Origin: Vibrio algarum
Lineage (GTDB): Bacteria > Pseudomonadota > Gammaproteobacteria > Enterobacterales > Vibrionaceae
Direction: 5' to 3'
NCBI RefSeq assembly: GCF_028204155.1
Contig: NZ_JAQLOI010000001.1
Coordinates: forward strand, 1,798,001 to 1,862,000
DNA length: 64,000 nt
The stretch's first letter is position 1. Every line of letters starts with the position of its first letter. Positions 38,545 through 47,977 of this stretch are shown here, piece by piece. Under the pieces are notes generated by a model. That model was not told the DNA's origin and did no database searches. It was given only the letters and a program-made list of their open reading frames with translations. The position numbers were made by a program, and so were the translations under genes.

Positions 38545-39780
38545 ATGGTTAATATTGCAATGCTCAGCACAGGTGAAGAGGTACTTCATGGGGATATCGT
38601 TGATACCAATGCTGCCTGGTTATCACGTCAATTTTACGAAGAGGGTTTTGCTCTTACAAAAAGAACGACCGTTGGCGATCAGAAAAAAGCGCTTGTTAAT
38701 GAATTTATTTCCTTAAGCCTTAATCACGATATCGTAATTGTAAACGGTGGCTTAGGGCCAACCACCGACGACTTAACCGCAGAAGCGGCCGCCGTTGCTG
38801 CAGAACAAGAGTTGAAACTGTTTCCTGAATGGGTAGAGGTGATGAAAAACATGTTCGCTCGCCTAGGTAGACAGATGCACGATAGCAACCTTAAGCAAGC
38901 GATGTTACCGGAAACGGCAGAGATCGTGGATAACCCTGTGGGTACTGCCTGTGGCTTCACTATGATGATAAATGATGCGCGATTTTTCTTTACACCAGGT
39001 GTACCAAGTGAACTAAAACATATGGTTTCTGGTGAAATACTGCCTTACCTAAAAAGAGCGTTCCCTGAAAACAAACCGTTTAAAGTAAGTCGACTTTACA
39101 CCTTTGGTTTGGGAGAGTCTGGGATAGCTACGCATTTGGACAAAATGGTATTACCAGACGGTTTCGAACTTGGCTACCGTTCTTATATACCGTACATTGA
39201 AGTGAAGCTGTTCGGCCCGGCCGATCAACCAGAGACACGGCTTAGCCTACTGAAAATAATCTATTCTCACTTAGGTGAAAATGTGGTTAGCGTCGATGAG
39301 CCTATGCTAGACAATATCGGTAGCCTGTTGTCTGAATCGAAAAGACGTGTGTCTGTCGCAGAATGTGCGACGGGCGGCTACCTTTCGAGTGTGCTTCAGA
39401 TGAATGAGAAAACTCACGATTACTTTAAACAGGCATGGGTGTTGAATAAGGTAGACTCACTTCACAACGTTGAACAGGACCCGATAGCTGCCGCGCTCGC
39501 TTTGGCTGCTTCTATTCGCGAGAAGACGGATAGCGATATTGGTTTAGCCGTCGGTAAAATAGAAGAAAACAGAGTGGCGGTTTCACTTTCGACTAAGTCT
39601 GGTGAATGGGGACAGTGGGTTGAACTAAGCCGAAAATACGGCGCTGAAGATCAAGCCAAAGTGATCGCAACGATCTTACTTGATATGCTTCGCCGTCACG
39701 AAGAGAATAAACCGATATTTGGAAAATATGGCTTTATCCATCGCGTACGTGAACTGTTTGTCCCTGCGTCGTTGTTGTAG
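38545..39780 (+). CDS. CinA family protein with altered NMN deamidase motif
   Basis: A 411-residue protein with an N-terminal molybdopterin-binding-like (COG1058) domain (MLSTGEEVLHGDIVDTNAAWLS; GGLGPTTDDLT near residue 68; FFTPGVPSE near 146) and a C-terminal domain of the PncC/CinA type. In active NMN deamidases the second domain has AESCTGG with a catalytic Ser. Here it reads AECATGG, so Ser is Cys, and the following loop lacks the usual VAYSNEAK. Deamidase activity is therefore doubtful. The gene is flanked by promoters of its own. Confidence 0.8.
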   Translation: MVNIAMLSTGEEVLHGDIVDTNAAWLSRQFYEEGFALTKRTTVGDQKKALVNEFISLSLNHDIVIVNGGLGPTTDDLTAEAAAVAAEQELKLFPEWVEVMKNMFARLGRQMHDSNLKQAMLPETAEIVDNPVGTACGFTMMINDARFFFTPGVPSELKHMVSGEILPYLKRAFPENKPFKVSRLYTFGLGESGIATHLDKMVLPDGFELGYRSYIPYIEVKLFGPADQPETRLSLLKIIYSHLGENVVSVDEPMLDNIGSLLSESKRRVSVAECATGGYLSSVLQMNEKTHDYFKQAWVLNKVDSLHNVEQDPIAAALALAASIREKTDSDIGLAVGKIEENRVAVSLSTKSGEWGQWVELSRKYGAEDQAKVIATILLDMLRRHEENKPIFGKYGFIHRVRELFVPASLL

Positions 39781-40078
39781 CGCTCACGTGGCTTTCACTT
39801 GCCAATTTATCTGATAATAACGGGTGCTTAGTGTACTCGTTATTACTAAACTTATTGACAGAGTGATGTAAGATGAATTTTGTATTCTTACCTTATAACA
39901 ATACGATATAAGTGCTAACTCTATGAATAATATTATTTTTATTTTCTAGGTCGAAAAGTTTTAAGATTAACGCTAGATTAATTTTCTAATTGCCTTAGAC
40001 TGAAATTAGGCTCGTAAGAGTCTGTACGGTTCGTAGTATTTGAGGCGTACTCACCATGGATGGTAGGAGGTTTTATCA

Positions 40079-40426
40079 ATGTTGAGTCAATCAAAAATCG
40101 AAGTTTGGTACAAAGTTTCTGGTCAAAGAATTCTTTTAGGCGAAACCTGTAGCACTGGGCAAAAGGATGTAATTTCTCTTTGGGTGGATCTTCCGCGTGA
40201 TCAAGGATCTTCTGAAAATGAAGGTTATCGTTTGTCACTGTTTGATGACGATGGAAGGCACATTGCTGATAAGCGTGTTAGCCAGTCGAATGCTGAAGAT
40301 ATTTTAAACCATAGGCCTGTAATAGACATGTGCCAAGTAGTCAATCAACTCTGCTTTACTGTAGAAAAGCACCTTGAATCAGATATCAACTATAAGGGTG
40401 ATCAGGCGGATTTAGCCTTTATCTGA
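40079..40426 (+). CDS. Conserved small hypothetical protein (115 aa)
   Basis: A 115-residue soluble protein with a strong TAGGAGG ribosome site nine bases upstream. It looks like a mixed beta fold (KIEVWYKVSGQRILLGE, SLWVDLPRDQ, YRLSLFDDDGRHIA) with no signal or membrane segment. I do not recognise a family with known function. Its 3' end overlaps the ferredoxin gene tail-to-tail by 25 bases. The 298 bases upstream hold no other gene. Confidence 0.65.
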   Translation: MLSQSKIEVWYKVSGQRILLGETCSTGQKDVISLWVDLPRDQGSSENEGYRLSLFDDDGRHIADKRVSQSNAEDILNHRPVIDMCQVVNQLCFTVEKHLESDINYKGDQADLAFI

Positions 40427-40680
40427 TAATTCACTTTAGATAATACAAGATTAGATTTTGCCTTGCTTATGCAGGGCAAAATTTCGTTAGCACTTGTATA
40501 AGCCATTTTAAAGCCAGTCTCTTCTATCTCCCCGTTAACTAATTCACAACGACACGCGCCGCAATGCCCATCACGGCAATGATACTCAGCTTGCAAACCC
40601 GCAGATTCCATCGCTTCTAGAACGGTGTGTTCTGACGTGGTTAGGATAGGAGCTATTGAATTAATAGTGAACGTAAACAT
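40402..40680 (-). CDS. yfaE: 2Fe-2S ferredoxin for ribonucleotide reductase cofactor maintenance (YfaE-like)
   Basis: A 92-residue plant-type ferredoxin with cysteines in CRDGHCGACRC near residue 35 and a distal ILPCIS Cys near 69, the CX4CX2C...C pattern. It follows nrdB on the same strand, the arrangement seen for E. coli yfaE, which reduces the diferric NrdB centre to allow tyrosyl radical regeneration. A 72-base gap with a hairpin separates it from nrdB. Confidence 0.9.
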   Translation of the reverse strand: MFTFTINSIAPILTTSEHTVLEAMESAGLQAEYHCRDGHCGACRCELVNGEIEETGFKMAYTSANEILPCISKAKSNLVLSKVNYQIKAKSA

Positions 40681-40713
40681 TAAAGTGAATATCTCTTGAT
40701 GTATTATTATGTA

Positions 40714-40735
40714 TCCCCACGCAGAAGCATGGGGA
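40714..40735 (-). other. Hairpin between nrdB and yfaE
   Basis: TCCCCA and TGGGGA, extended by inner GC pairs, form a stem-loop in the short nrdB-yfaE gap. There is no T-run on the minus strand, so it is more likely an mRNA stability or processing element than a terminator. Confidence 0.4.
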
Positions 40736-40752
40736 CAAGCAAAATCTAACCT

Positions 40753-41886
40753 CTAAAGCTCAAAGTCTTCAAAATCATCCGCATCGACTTCGTTGTCAAT
40801 TTGGCCAACAAGATAAGAACTAATTTCCGCTTCTTGAGGGGCAACCTGAACGTTGTCTGAAGATAACCATGCGTTTATCCAAGGGATAGGATTAGAGGTG
40901 GCTTCTGGATAGGCGATTTCAAGCCCTACAGCTTGCATACGCGTATTGGTAATGTATTCCACATACTGCGACAGGATATCTTTGTTTAAACCAATCATCG
41001 ATCCATCTTTAAATAGATATTCGGCCCACTCTTTTTCTTGTTCGGCAGCGGATTTAAAGAGGTCGAAACAATCTTGCTTACACTCTTCGGCTATCTGCAT
41101 AAAGGCAAAGTCGTCTTGACCGTTGCGAAGTAGATTAATCATATACTGGGTGCCAGTGAGATGAAGCGCTTCGTCACGGGCAATTAGTTTAATGATTTTT
41201 GCGTTGCCTTCCATTAATTCACGTTCTGCAAAAGCGAATGAACAAGCAAAGCTTACGTAAAAACGAATCGCTTCTAACGCATTAACGGACATTAAACAGA
41301 GGTACAGCTTTTTCTTCAGTGTGTGTAGGTCAACGACGACAGTTTCACCATTGATGGTGTGTTTGCCTTCACCGTAACGATGGTAATCGTTGGTTAGCGC
41401 GATAAGATCGTCATAATAGCGTGAGATGTCTTTGGCACGATTCTGAATGTATTCATTTTCAACAATATCATCGAACACTTCACCTGGATCATTCACGATA
41501 TTTCGAATGATGTGAGTGTAAGAGCGAGAGTGAATTGTCTCTGAAAATGACCATGTTTCGATCCAAGTTTCGACTTCAGGAAGAGAGACAAGAGGCAGCA
41601 ATGCAACGTTAGGGCTGCGTCCCTGAATCGAATCGAGTAGCGTTTGATATTTCAGGTTGCTGATGAAAATATGTTTTTCATGTTCTGGCAGCTTGTTGTA
41701 ATCGATGCGGTCACTTGATACGTCGACTTCTTCTGGACGCCAAAAAAACGATAGTTGTTTCTCGATGAGTTTTTCGAAAATTTCAAATTTTTGCTGATCG
41801 TAACGCGCTACGTTGACTGGTTGCCCAAGAAACATAGGTTCTTTTAATTGGTCGTTCTTGTTTTGTGTAAAAGTACTGTAAGCCAT
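40753..41886 (-). CDS. nrdB: Ribonucleoside-diphosphate reductase class Ia, beta subunit
   Basis: The di-iron tyrosyl radical subunit of class Ia RNR, 377 residues from the ATG at 41886 (MAYSTFTQNKNDQ). An in-frame start 48 bases upstream is less likely because the family starts at MAYS and AGAAGGGA precedes this ATG. Iron ligands are visible in DYNKLPEHEKHIF, ENEYIQNRAKD and ARDEALHLTG. The end DADDFEDFEL is the peptide that docks with NrdA. It lies downstream of nrdA in one leftward operon. Confidence 0.96.
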   Translation of the reverse strand: MAYSTFTQNKNDQLKEPMFLGQPVNVARYDQQKFEIFEKLIEKQLSFFWRPEEVDVSSDRIDYNKLPEHEKHIFISNLKYQTLLDSIQGRSPNVALLPLVSLPEVETWIETWSFSETIHSRSYTHIIRNIVNDPGEVFDDIVENEYIQNRAKDISRYYDDLIALTNDYHRYGEGKHTINGETVVVDLHTLKKKLYLCLMSVNALEAIRFYVSFACSFAFAERELMEGNAKIIKLIARDEALHLTGTQYMINLLRNGQDDFAFMQIAEECKQDCFDLFKSAAEQEKEWAEYLFKDGSMIGLNKDILSQYVEYITNTRMQAVGLEIAYPEATSNPIPWINAWLSSDNVQVAPQEAEISSYLVGQIDNEVDADDFEDFEL

Positions 41887-42044
41887 AGTCGCTTGTTTCC
41901 CTTCTTGCTCTAATACGTCGCTGCGTAAGAGCACATTATTATTCTGGTTAAATCTCGGCTCTTTTATAACTGAACCGAGACTTATTAAATGACATTGATA
42001 AAATAAATGCTAATAAGACAATTGGGAGAGATAACGCATTAGCG

Positions 42045-44330
42045 TTAAATCTTACAACCACCGCCTTCGCAATCTTCGTCTTCTTTTACTACAACTTCTG
42101 CACCTTGGTTATCGCTCGCACCATCTCGTGTGTTGTGATAATAAAGCGTTTTTACACCGTACTTATAAGCGGTGAGCAGATCTTTGAGCAGTAACTTCAT
42201 CGGTACTTTACCGCTGATGTGTGCCGCAGGGTCATAGTTAGTGTTCGCAGAGATAGCTTGATCGACAAACTTCTGCATGATGCCAACAAGATGAAGATAA
42301 CCGTCATTTTGTGGAATACTCCATAGAAGCTCGTAGTTATTTTTAAGGGTTTGATACTCAGGTACAACTTGCTTAAGAATGCCATCTTTAGATGCTTTAA
42401 CAGAAACAAAACCGCGAGGAGGTTCGATACCGTTGGTGGCGTTAGATATCTGCGAAGAGGTTTCTGACGGCATTAAGGCGGTTAATGTTGAGTTACGCAA
42501 ACCGTGGGTTTTTATCTCTTCGCGCAGTGTTTCCCAATCGTAATGAAGCTCTTCATCACAGATGAGGTCGATATCTTTTTTGTAGGTATCGATTGGAAGA
42601 ATACCTTGCGCGTAACGAGTTTCGTTGAAGGAAGGACAAGCGCCTTGTTCCTTTGCCAACTTAACCGACGCTTTAAGCAAGTAGTATTGAATTGCTTCAA
42701 AGGTTTTATGAGTAAGACCGTTTGCGCTGCCGTCGGAGTAGCGCACACCATTTTTCGCAAGATAATAGGCGTAGTTTATAACACCAACACCTAAAGTACG
42801 GCGATTCATGGTGGATTTGTACGCTGCTGGCAACGGGTAGTCTTGATAGTCGAGCAGGGCGTCTAACGCTCTAACAACGAGATCAGATAGCTCTTCGAAA
42901 TCATCTAATGATTCGATAGCGCCTAGGTTGAATGCGGATAAGGTACATAGTGCGATTTCACCACTGTCGTCTTCAACGTTGTTAAGTGGTTTGGTTGGTA
43001 GCGCAATCTCTAGGCACAAGTTTGACTGGCGTATTGGGGCAACACTTGGGTCAAATGGACTGTGAGTATTACAGTGGTCCACGTTTTGAACGTAAATACG
43101 GCCCGTTGATGCTCTTTCTTGCATTAATAATGAAAATAGATCGAGTGCTTTAACCGTTTCACGTTTAATGCTTGGGTCGGCTTCATATTGCGTGTAAAGC
43201 TGTTCGAACTTGTCTTGATCTTCGAAAAAAGCATCGTATAAACCCGGTACATCGGATGGAGAAAACAAGCTGATATTGCTGCCTTTCACCAAACGTGAAT
43301 ACATGGTTTTATTAATCTGTACACCGTAGTCCATATGACGCACACGGTTTTCTTCAACACCACGGTTGTTTTTAAGTACCATCAATGATTGAACTTCACC
43401 GTGCCAGATTGGGTAGAATACCGTTGCGGCGCCACCACGAACGCCACCTTGAGAGCAGCACTTCACAGCAGTTTGGAAGTATTTGTAAAATGGTATACAA
43501 CCAGTATGGAATGCTTCACCACCACGAATTTCAGAGCCTAACGCACGAATTCTACCAGCGTTGATTCCGATCCCCGCACGTTGAGAAACATAGCGGACAA
43601 TAGAACTAGAGGTTGCGTTAATAGAATCAAGGCTATCATCACATTCAATCAGTACGCAGGAACTAAACTGACGAGTTGGCGTACGCACACCGGACATGAT
43701 AGGTGTCGGTAAAGAGATTTTGAAAGTGGATACGGCGTCGTAAAAGCGCTTAATGTAATCGAGCCTTGTCTCTTTTGGGTATTTAGCAAAAAGACAAGCG
43801 GCAACTAGGATATAGAGAAACTGAGCACTTTCATATATCTCTTTAGTTACGCGGTTTTGTACAAAGTATTTACCTTCAAGCTGTTTTACAGCAGCGTATG
43901 AAAAGTCTAAATCACGCTTATGCACAATGAACTCATCGATTTGATTGAGTTCTTGCTGTGTATAATCTTCGAGAAGGTGTTTGTCGTACTTACCGGAATC
44001 AACGAGCTTAGAAACATGATTGTAAAGAGTAGGTGGCTCGTATTGACCGTAGGCTTTTTTCCGTAAATGGAAAACAGCAAGACGTGCGGCCAAGTATTGA
44101 TAATCTGGGCTCTCTTCTGAGATGAGGTCCGCAGCCGATTTTATGATGGTTTCGTGGATATCACTTGTGGTAATGCCATCGTAAAACTGGATATGAGATT
44201 TGATTTCGACTTGAGAGACAGAAACATTGTTTAGACCCTCTGCGGCCCACGTGATCACTCTGTGGATCTTTTCTAGATCAATAGTTTCCTTGCGGCCATT
44301 ACGCTTTGTAACGGTGAGTTGTTGGTTCAT
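42045..44330 (-). CDS. nrdA: Ribonucleoside-diphosphate reductase class Ia, alpha subunit
   Basis: A 761-residue catalytic subunit. The N-terminal ATP cone (VTKRNGRKETIDLEKIHRVI) is present, so dATP feedback is expected. The active-site cysteines are visible in FSSCVLIECD near residue 225 and SNLCLEIALP near 439, and the C-terminal redox pair is in CEGGGCKI. RGGAATVFYPIWH is a typical core motif. Sites matching DnaA and NrdR binding lie upstream. Confidence 0.97.
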   Translation of the reverse strand: MNQQLTVTKRNGRKETIDLEKIHRVITWAAEGLNNVSVSQVEIKSHIQFYDGITTSDIHETIIKSAADLISEESPDYQYLAARLAVFHLRKKAYGQYEPPTLYNHVSKLVDSGKYDKHLLEDYTQQELNQIDEFIVHKRDLDFSYAAVKQLEGKYFVQNRVTKEIYESAQFLYILVAACLFAKYPKETRLDYIKRFYDAVSTFKISLPTPIMSGVRTPTRQFSSCVLIECDDSLDSINATSSSIVRYVSQRAGIGINAGRIRALGSEIRGGEAFHTGCIPFYKYFQTAVKCCSQGGVRGGAATVFYPIWHGEVQSLMVLKNNRGVEENRVRHMDYGVQINKTMYSRLVKGSNISLFSPSDVPGLYDAFFEDQDKFEQLYTQYEADPSIKRETVKALDLFSLLMQERASTGRIYVQNVDHCNTHSPFDPSVAPIRQSNLCLEIALPTKPLNNVEDDSGEIALCTLSAFNLGAIESLDDFEELSDLVVRALDALLDYQDYPLPAAYKSTMNRRTLGVGVINYAYYLAKNGVRYSDGSANGLTHKTFEAIQYYLLKASVKLAKEQGACPSFNETRYAQGILPIDTYKKDIDLICDEELHYDWETLREEIKTHGLRNSTLTALMPSETSSQISNATNGIEPPRGFVSVKASKDGILKQVVPEYQTLKNNYELLWSIPQNDGYLHLVGIMQKFVDQAISANTNYDPAAHISGKVPMKLLLKDLLTAYKYGVKTLYYHNTRDGASDNQGAEVVVKEDEDCEGGGCKI

Positions 44331-44405
44331 TATTGTAGATTTCCCTAATGAGACTGACTTAAGCCCTTTTTTTGTAATTTTTGTAAAAGCAATAGGGGCT
44401 TGTGT

Positions 44406-44452
44406 GATCCATATCCCCTAAATGAAAAACGTAAAAACACTACATGTAGGGG
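44406..44452 (-). promoter_or_regulatory. Candidate pair of NrdR boxes upstream of nrdA
   Basis: ACACTACATGTAGGGG (44437-44452) fits the NrdR box ACACWATATATWGTGT at its core. A weaker copy with a central ATAT (44406-44421) lies 31 bases away, centre to centre, the spacing typical of paired NrdR sites. They are about 75-120 bases upstream of nrdA. Confidence 0.45.
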
Positions 44453-44522
44453 TGTTGTATTGAACGAGTTACAAGATAGTGCGTATTGGAGGATATTTCA
44501 AGATTGATGTTGTGGGTTAGTT

Positions 44523-44531
44523 TGTGGATAA
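44523..44531 (-). promoter_or_regulatory. DnaA box upstream of nrdA
   Basis: TGTGGATAA on the plus strand is a perfect 9-base DnaA box (TTATCCACA) on the minus strand, about 190 bases upstream of nrdA. DnaA regulates nrdAB in E. coli, so the position is meaningful. Confidence 0.6.
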
Positions 44532-44734
44532 CTTGAGGAATGTTGCTTTACAGTTAGTAGCCACTTACCGAGCAAATAAGACGACGATTAGTAGTAAAAA
44601 AATCGATTCCAATTGAATGGTGTTCTGAAAAGAAAATAAAAATATTTCTCTTGATCTTTGGCGAGTTTTGCATATGAAGATCTTGATTCAATTAATGGGC
44701 AAAACTCGCTTGATTTGTCGTCAATACGTGGACA

Positions 44735-45445
44735 CTAATTAGGAAGTTGTGTATGTACAATGTAGTTCACGTCGACCCGTGACCCTAGACGATATGTATC
44801 GAAAATTGGGTTGTAATGGAGCCCCGTGATACCAAGTTCTAAAAGGTTCGTTTTGTCGACCATTTTTAACAACTCAGATGGCTTTATAAACTTTTCGTGG
44901 TGGTGAGTGCCTTGGGGAACTATCTTCAATACCTTTTCTGCGCCAACGATGGCGAATAAGTAAGATTTGAAATTTCTGTTTAACGTGGAAAAGAAAACAT
45001 GACCTCCAGGTTTAACCAATTTCTCACACGCTTTAATGATAGAAAGGGGATCTGGTACGTGTTCTAACATTTCCATGCAGGTGATAACATCGTAACTGTT
45101 TGGGTTTTGTTCTGCGTGTTCTTCAATCGTACTTTGAATATAAGTAAGGCTAGTTTGTGTTTCTAATGCATGTAAACGGGCGACTTCTAATGGTTCTTTG
45201 CCCATGTCTAAGCCTGTTACCTGTGCACCTTGCTTGGCCATGCTTTCTGATAAAATGCCACCACCACAGCCTACATCCAAAACGTTTTTACCAAATAGCC
45301 CATTCGCATTATCTAATACGTAGTTAAGTCGTAAGGGGTTTATTTGATGAAGTGGTTTAAATTCACCGTCAAGGTCCCACCATCGTGATGCCATATCTTC
45401 AAATTTTTTAATCTCGTCTAGGTCGACGTTTGCTGTTGGTGACAT
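44735..45445 (-). CDS. ubiG: Ubiquinone biosynthesis O-methyltransferase
   Basis: A 236-residue class I SAM methyltransferase. Family motifs include the N-terminal FEDMASRWWDLDGEFKPLH, the SAM loop VLDVGCGGGIL near residue 56, VTCMEMLEHVPDP near 117 and the late THHHEKFIKPSEL near 180. It carries out both O-methylations of ubiquinone synthesis at the inner membrane. It lies next to nrdA and gyrA, as in other vibrios. Transcription appears independent of nrdA. Confidence 0.96.
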   Translation of the reverse strand: MSPTANVDLDEIKKFEDMASRWWDLDGEFKPLHQINPLRLNYVLDNANGLFGKNVLDVGCGGGILSESMAKQGAQVTGLDMGKEPLEVARLHALETQTSLTYIQSTIEEHAEQNPNSYDVITCMEMLEHVPDPLSIIKACEKLVKPGGHVFFSTLNRNFKSYLFAIVGAEKVLKIVPQGTHHHEKFIKPSELLKMVDKTNLLELGITGLHYNPIFDTYRLGSRVDVNYIVHTQLPN

Positions 45446-45631
45446 TGTAAATTCTTCATTGGTGGTATTGAAAACGAATTATATACAGATATTGCAGTGA
45501 CTTGAAAGCGGTTCTCCTAATAAAACTCATTGTAAATGGTGATGGGGAATTTGTGCTTGTAGATAAATAAAGACGAAAGTTTATCACTGTTGATCCGGTC
45601 TGTTTTTGTAGCCTTGAAATTGGAGTTTGCT

Positions 45632-46360
45632 ATGTACAGATTCACCACGTTATCTACTACGTTATCAGTATTGTTCGGATGTTTTTCGACGTATGCTAAT
45701 GCCAGCGAGCAAAGTTGGAAAAATGACGGGGAGCCGGCCCAAATAATCGAATTATTTACATCCGAAGGTTGTTCAAGTTGTCCGCCGGCAGACAAGTATC
45801 TAAGCCAATTTCAGCACCATGTTGGTCTATGGTATGACTTCATTCCTTTGGCGTTTCACGTCGACTATTGGAACTATCTTGGGTGGAAAGACGAGTTTTC
45901 TCATCCTTCTTTTACACAACGACAACGTTTGTATAAAAGTTATGGCGCCGCATCGTCGGTTTACACTCCGGGTTTTTTTGTGGATGGAAAGGAATGGCGC
46001 GGCTACTTTTCCCGAAGCCAACTGCCGGTCAAGAGTGCTTTTGTTGCAGGTGAACTCAATCTTGAGCGTATAGGAAATCAATTCGAGCTTTCATATAGTG
46101 AGCTAGGATCATACATGGCGCACTTTGTGTTGTTAGCGATGGATGAGAAAACGAAAATTAAAGCAGGGGAGAACAGAGGTAAGGAGTTGGAACATGATTT
46201 TGTCGTTTTAGAAAAGCAGCAATTGCTTTCTGAGTCCAACTGGACATTTGATATTTCAACATGGCCTGATAATGCAGACGCAGTTGCAGTTTGGTTGACC
46301 AAGAGAGATGAATTTCAGCCAATACAAACGGTAGCGGGTTTTCTGTCTTCTGCTGAATAA
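45632..46360 (+). CDS. DUF1223 secreted thioredoxin-like protein
   Basis: A 242-residue protein from the ATG at 45632, which has TTGGAG upstream; an ATG at 45590 would add 14 residues before the signal. The N-terminus is a signal peptide ending near NASEQ. The DUF1223 core starts IIELFTSEGCSSCPPADKYL, a CSSC redox motif in a thioredoxin-like fold, followed by AFHVDYWNYLGWKD and RQRLYKSYG. It is probably a periplasmic redox or binding protein; function is not known. It is divergent from ubiG. Confidence 0.8.
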   Translation: MYRFTTLSTTLSVLFGCFSTYANASEQSWKNDGEPAQIIELFTSEGCSSCPPADKYLSQFQHHVGLWYDFIPLAFHVDYWNYLGWKDEFSHPSFTQRQRLYKSYGAASSVYTPGFFVDGKEWRGYFSRSQLPVKSAFVAGELNLERIGNQFELSYSELGSYMAHFVLLAMDEKTKIKAGENRGKELEHDFVVLEKQQLLSESNWTFDISTWPDNADAVAVWLTKRDEFQPIQTVAGFLSSAE

Positions 46361-46868
46361 ATCGCCCTTTCGGTAATTATATTTTAATACAATATAGTCA
46401 GTGTACAAATGATCGGCTCTTCACGTTCTCTTTTAATACGTGTATCACGCGCTAACATTTGAAACGAAACTTTTATCCCATTATCTTTGTAAGGTTAAAA
46501 ATCTAGTTCTAGTTCTAGTTCTAGTTCTAGTTTTAATCTTTGTGCTGCTTTAAATTTTCCAACCTACAAATTAACTTCTGCTATTAAAACCTAAATTTTC
46601 TTATCTTAAGGCGCTAAGTTCAAATAAATAATGACACGATGAGGAGTGTTCCTGCTACCAAAAAATGGAATATTAAATTTCATATATAGATGTCGCATAT
46701 GCCTCAAAAATTCACCTCGTTCATTGCTGAATATTGACTTACATCAAATTAATAAAATCGCAACATTTACATTCAGCAGGGAGGGCAGTAATACTAAAAT
46801 CATATAATCGTACAATATAATTTATAAATTGGATGATTCGTCCGATTTGAATGCCGAATGGAGTGGGT
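46361..46868. other. Intergenic leader of the AlgS-like importer operon
   Basis: About 500 AT-rich bases without a supported ORF. It contains the (CTAGTT)5 repeat near its 5' side. I see no clear CRP or FNR consensus and no defined terminator for the DUF1223 gene. Confidence 0.45.
46503..46532. repeat. Hexanucleotide tandem repeat (CTAGTT)5
   Basis: Five exact six-base units lie about 335 bases upstream of the ABC ATPase gene and 140 bases after the DUF1223 gene. It is noncoding. Copy number could vary by slippage. Confidence 0.85.
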
Positions 46869-47963
46869 ATGTCCGCAGTTAAGTTGGAAAATCTGGTTAA
46901 ACGCTATGGTGATATCACGGTGGTACACGGTATCGATTTGGAAGTTAAGTCAAAGGAATTTGTTGTTCTCGTTGGACCTTCTGGATGTGGAAAGTCAACC
47001 ACATTACGTATGTTAGCGGGTTTAGAAGAAATAAGCGAAGGTGATATTTCTATTGCTAATACCATCGTTAATAACACTGCACCAAAAGATAGAGATGTGG
47101 CAATGGTTTTTCAAAACTACGCTCTTTATCCGCATTTAAGTGTGGCTGAAAACATCGCTTTTGGATTAAGAATCCGCAAAGTGCCTAAAGATGAGATCAA
47201 GAAAACGGTTAAGGATGTGGCGGAAATACTAGAACTTACACCACTGCTTGAACGTCGCCCTGCTGATTTGTCAGGAGGGCAACGTCAAAGGGTCGCAATG
47301 GGAAGGGCGATAGTTCGCCATCCTAAAGTCTTTTTGTTTGATGAGCCACTATCTAACCTAGATGCCAAATTAAGAACCCAAATGCGAGCTGAAATTAAAC
47401 AACTGCATAAACGATTGGGCGTCACAAGTGTTTACGTTACCCACGATCAGGTTGAAGCTATGACCTTAGCAGATCGTATTGTTGTCATGAGTAATGGACG
47501 TATAGAACAAGTCGGAACCCCAATGGAATTGTTCAATTCACCTGCGAACACTTTTGTTGCAACCTTTATCGGTTCGCCACCTATGAACTTAATAAATGCG
47601 AAAGCTCTAGTTAATGGTGACGGTTGCTTTGCTGAGTTTGATGGACAGCGCTGTTTATTGCCGAATCTAGAGCAGTTAGAAGACAACAAAGAGATTGTTA
47701 TTGGAATTCGTCCAGAATATATAGAGATAGAGCCAGTAGAAGGGGCTAGTGCCGTAAATGTACATGTCGAACTTGTTGAAACTTTGGGCTCAGAGGCGTT
47801 ATTACACTGTCACATTGCCGGTAAACCTTTCGTAATAAAAGTAGAAACACATGGTCAAATCAGTCACCTAGAAAATGTGAAAACACTCTATTTCCGTCAA
47901 GATGCCGTGACCGTATTTGATAAGCAAACAACCAAAGCGTTTCACGTTTCTACTCGCCATTAA
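46869..47963 (+). CDS. Sugar ABC transporter ATP-binding protein (AlgS/MalK-like)
   Basis: A 364-residue ATPase of the CUT1 family. I chose the ATG at 46869 (MSAVKLENLVKRYG) because GGAGTGGG precedes it; an ATG at 46851 is less likely. Walker A is GPSGCGKSTT, the signature LSGGQRQRVAMGRA, Walker B VFLFDEPLSNLDA and the switch His is in VYVTHDQVEAMT. The C-terminal TOBE-like domain begins near residue 240. With the following genes it forms a complete importer resembling Sphingomonas AlgS-AlgM1-AlgM2-AlgQ. Confidence 0.9.
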   Translation: MSAVKLENLVKRYGDITVVHGIDLEVKSKEFVVLVGPSGCGKSTTLRMLAGLEEISEGDISIANTIVNNTAPKDRDVAMVFQNYALYPHLSVAENIAFGLRIRKVPKDEIKKTVKDVAEILELTPLLERRPADLSGGQRQRVAMGRAIVRHPKVFLFDEPLSNLDAKLRTQMRAEIKQLHKRLGVTSVYVTHDQVEAMTLADRIVVMSNGRIEQVGTPMELFNSPANTFVATFIGSPPMNLINAKALVNGDGCFAEFDGQRCLLPNLEQLEDNKEIVIGIRPEYIEIEPVEGASAVNVHVELVETLGSEALLHCHIAGKPFVIKVETHGQISHLENVKTLYFRQDAVTVFDKQTTKAFHVSTRH

Positions 47964-47977
47964 GGTAAGGAAGTATT

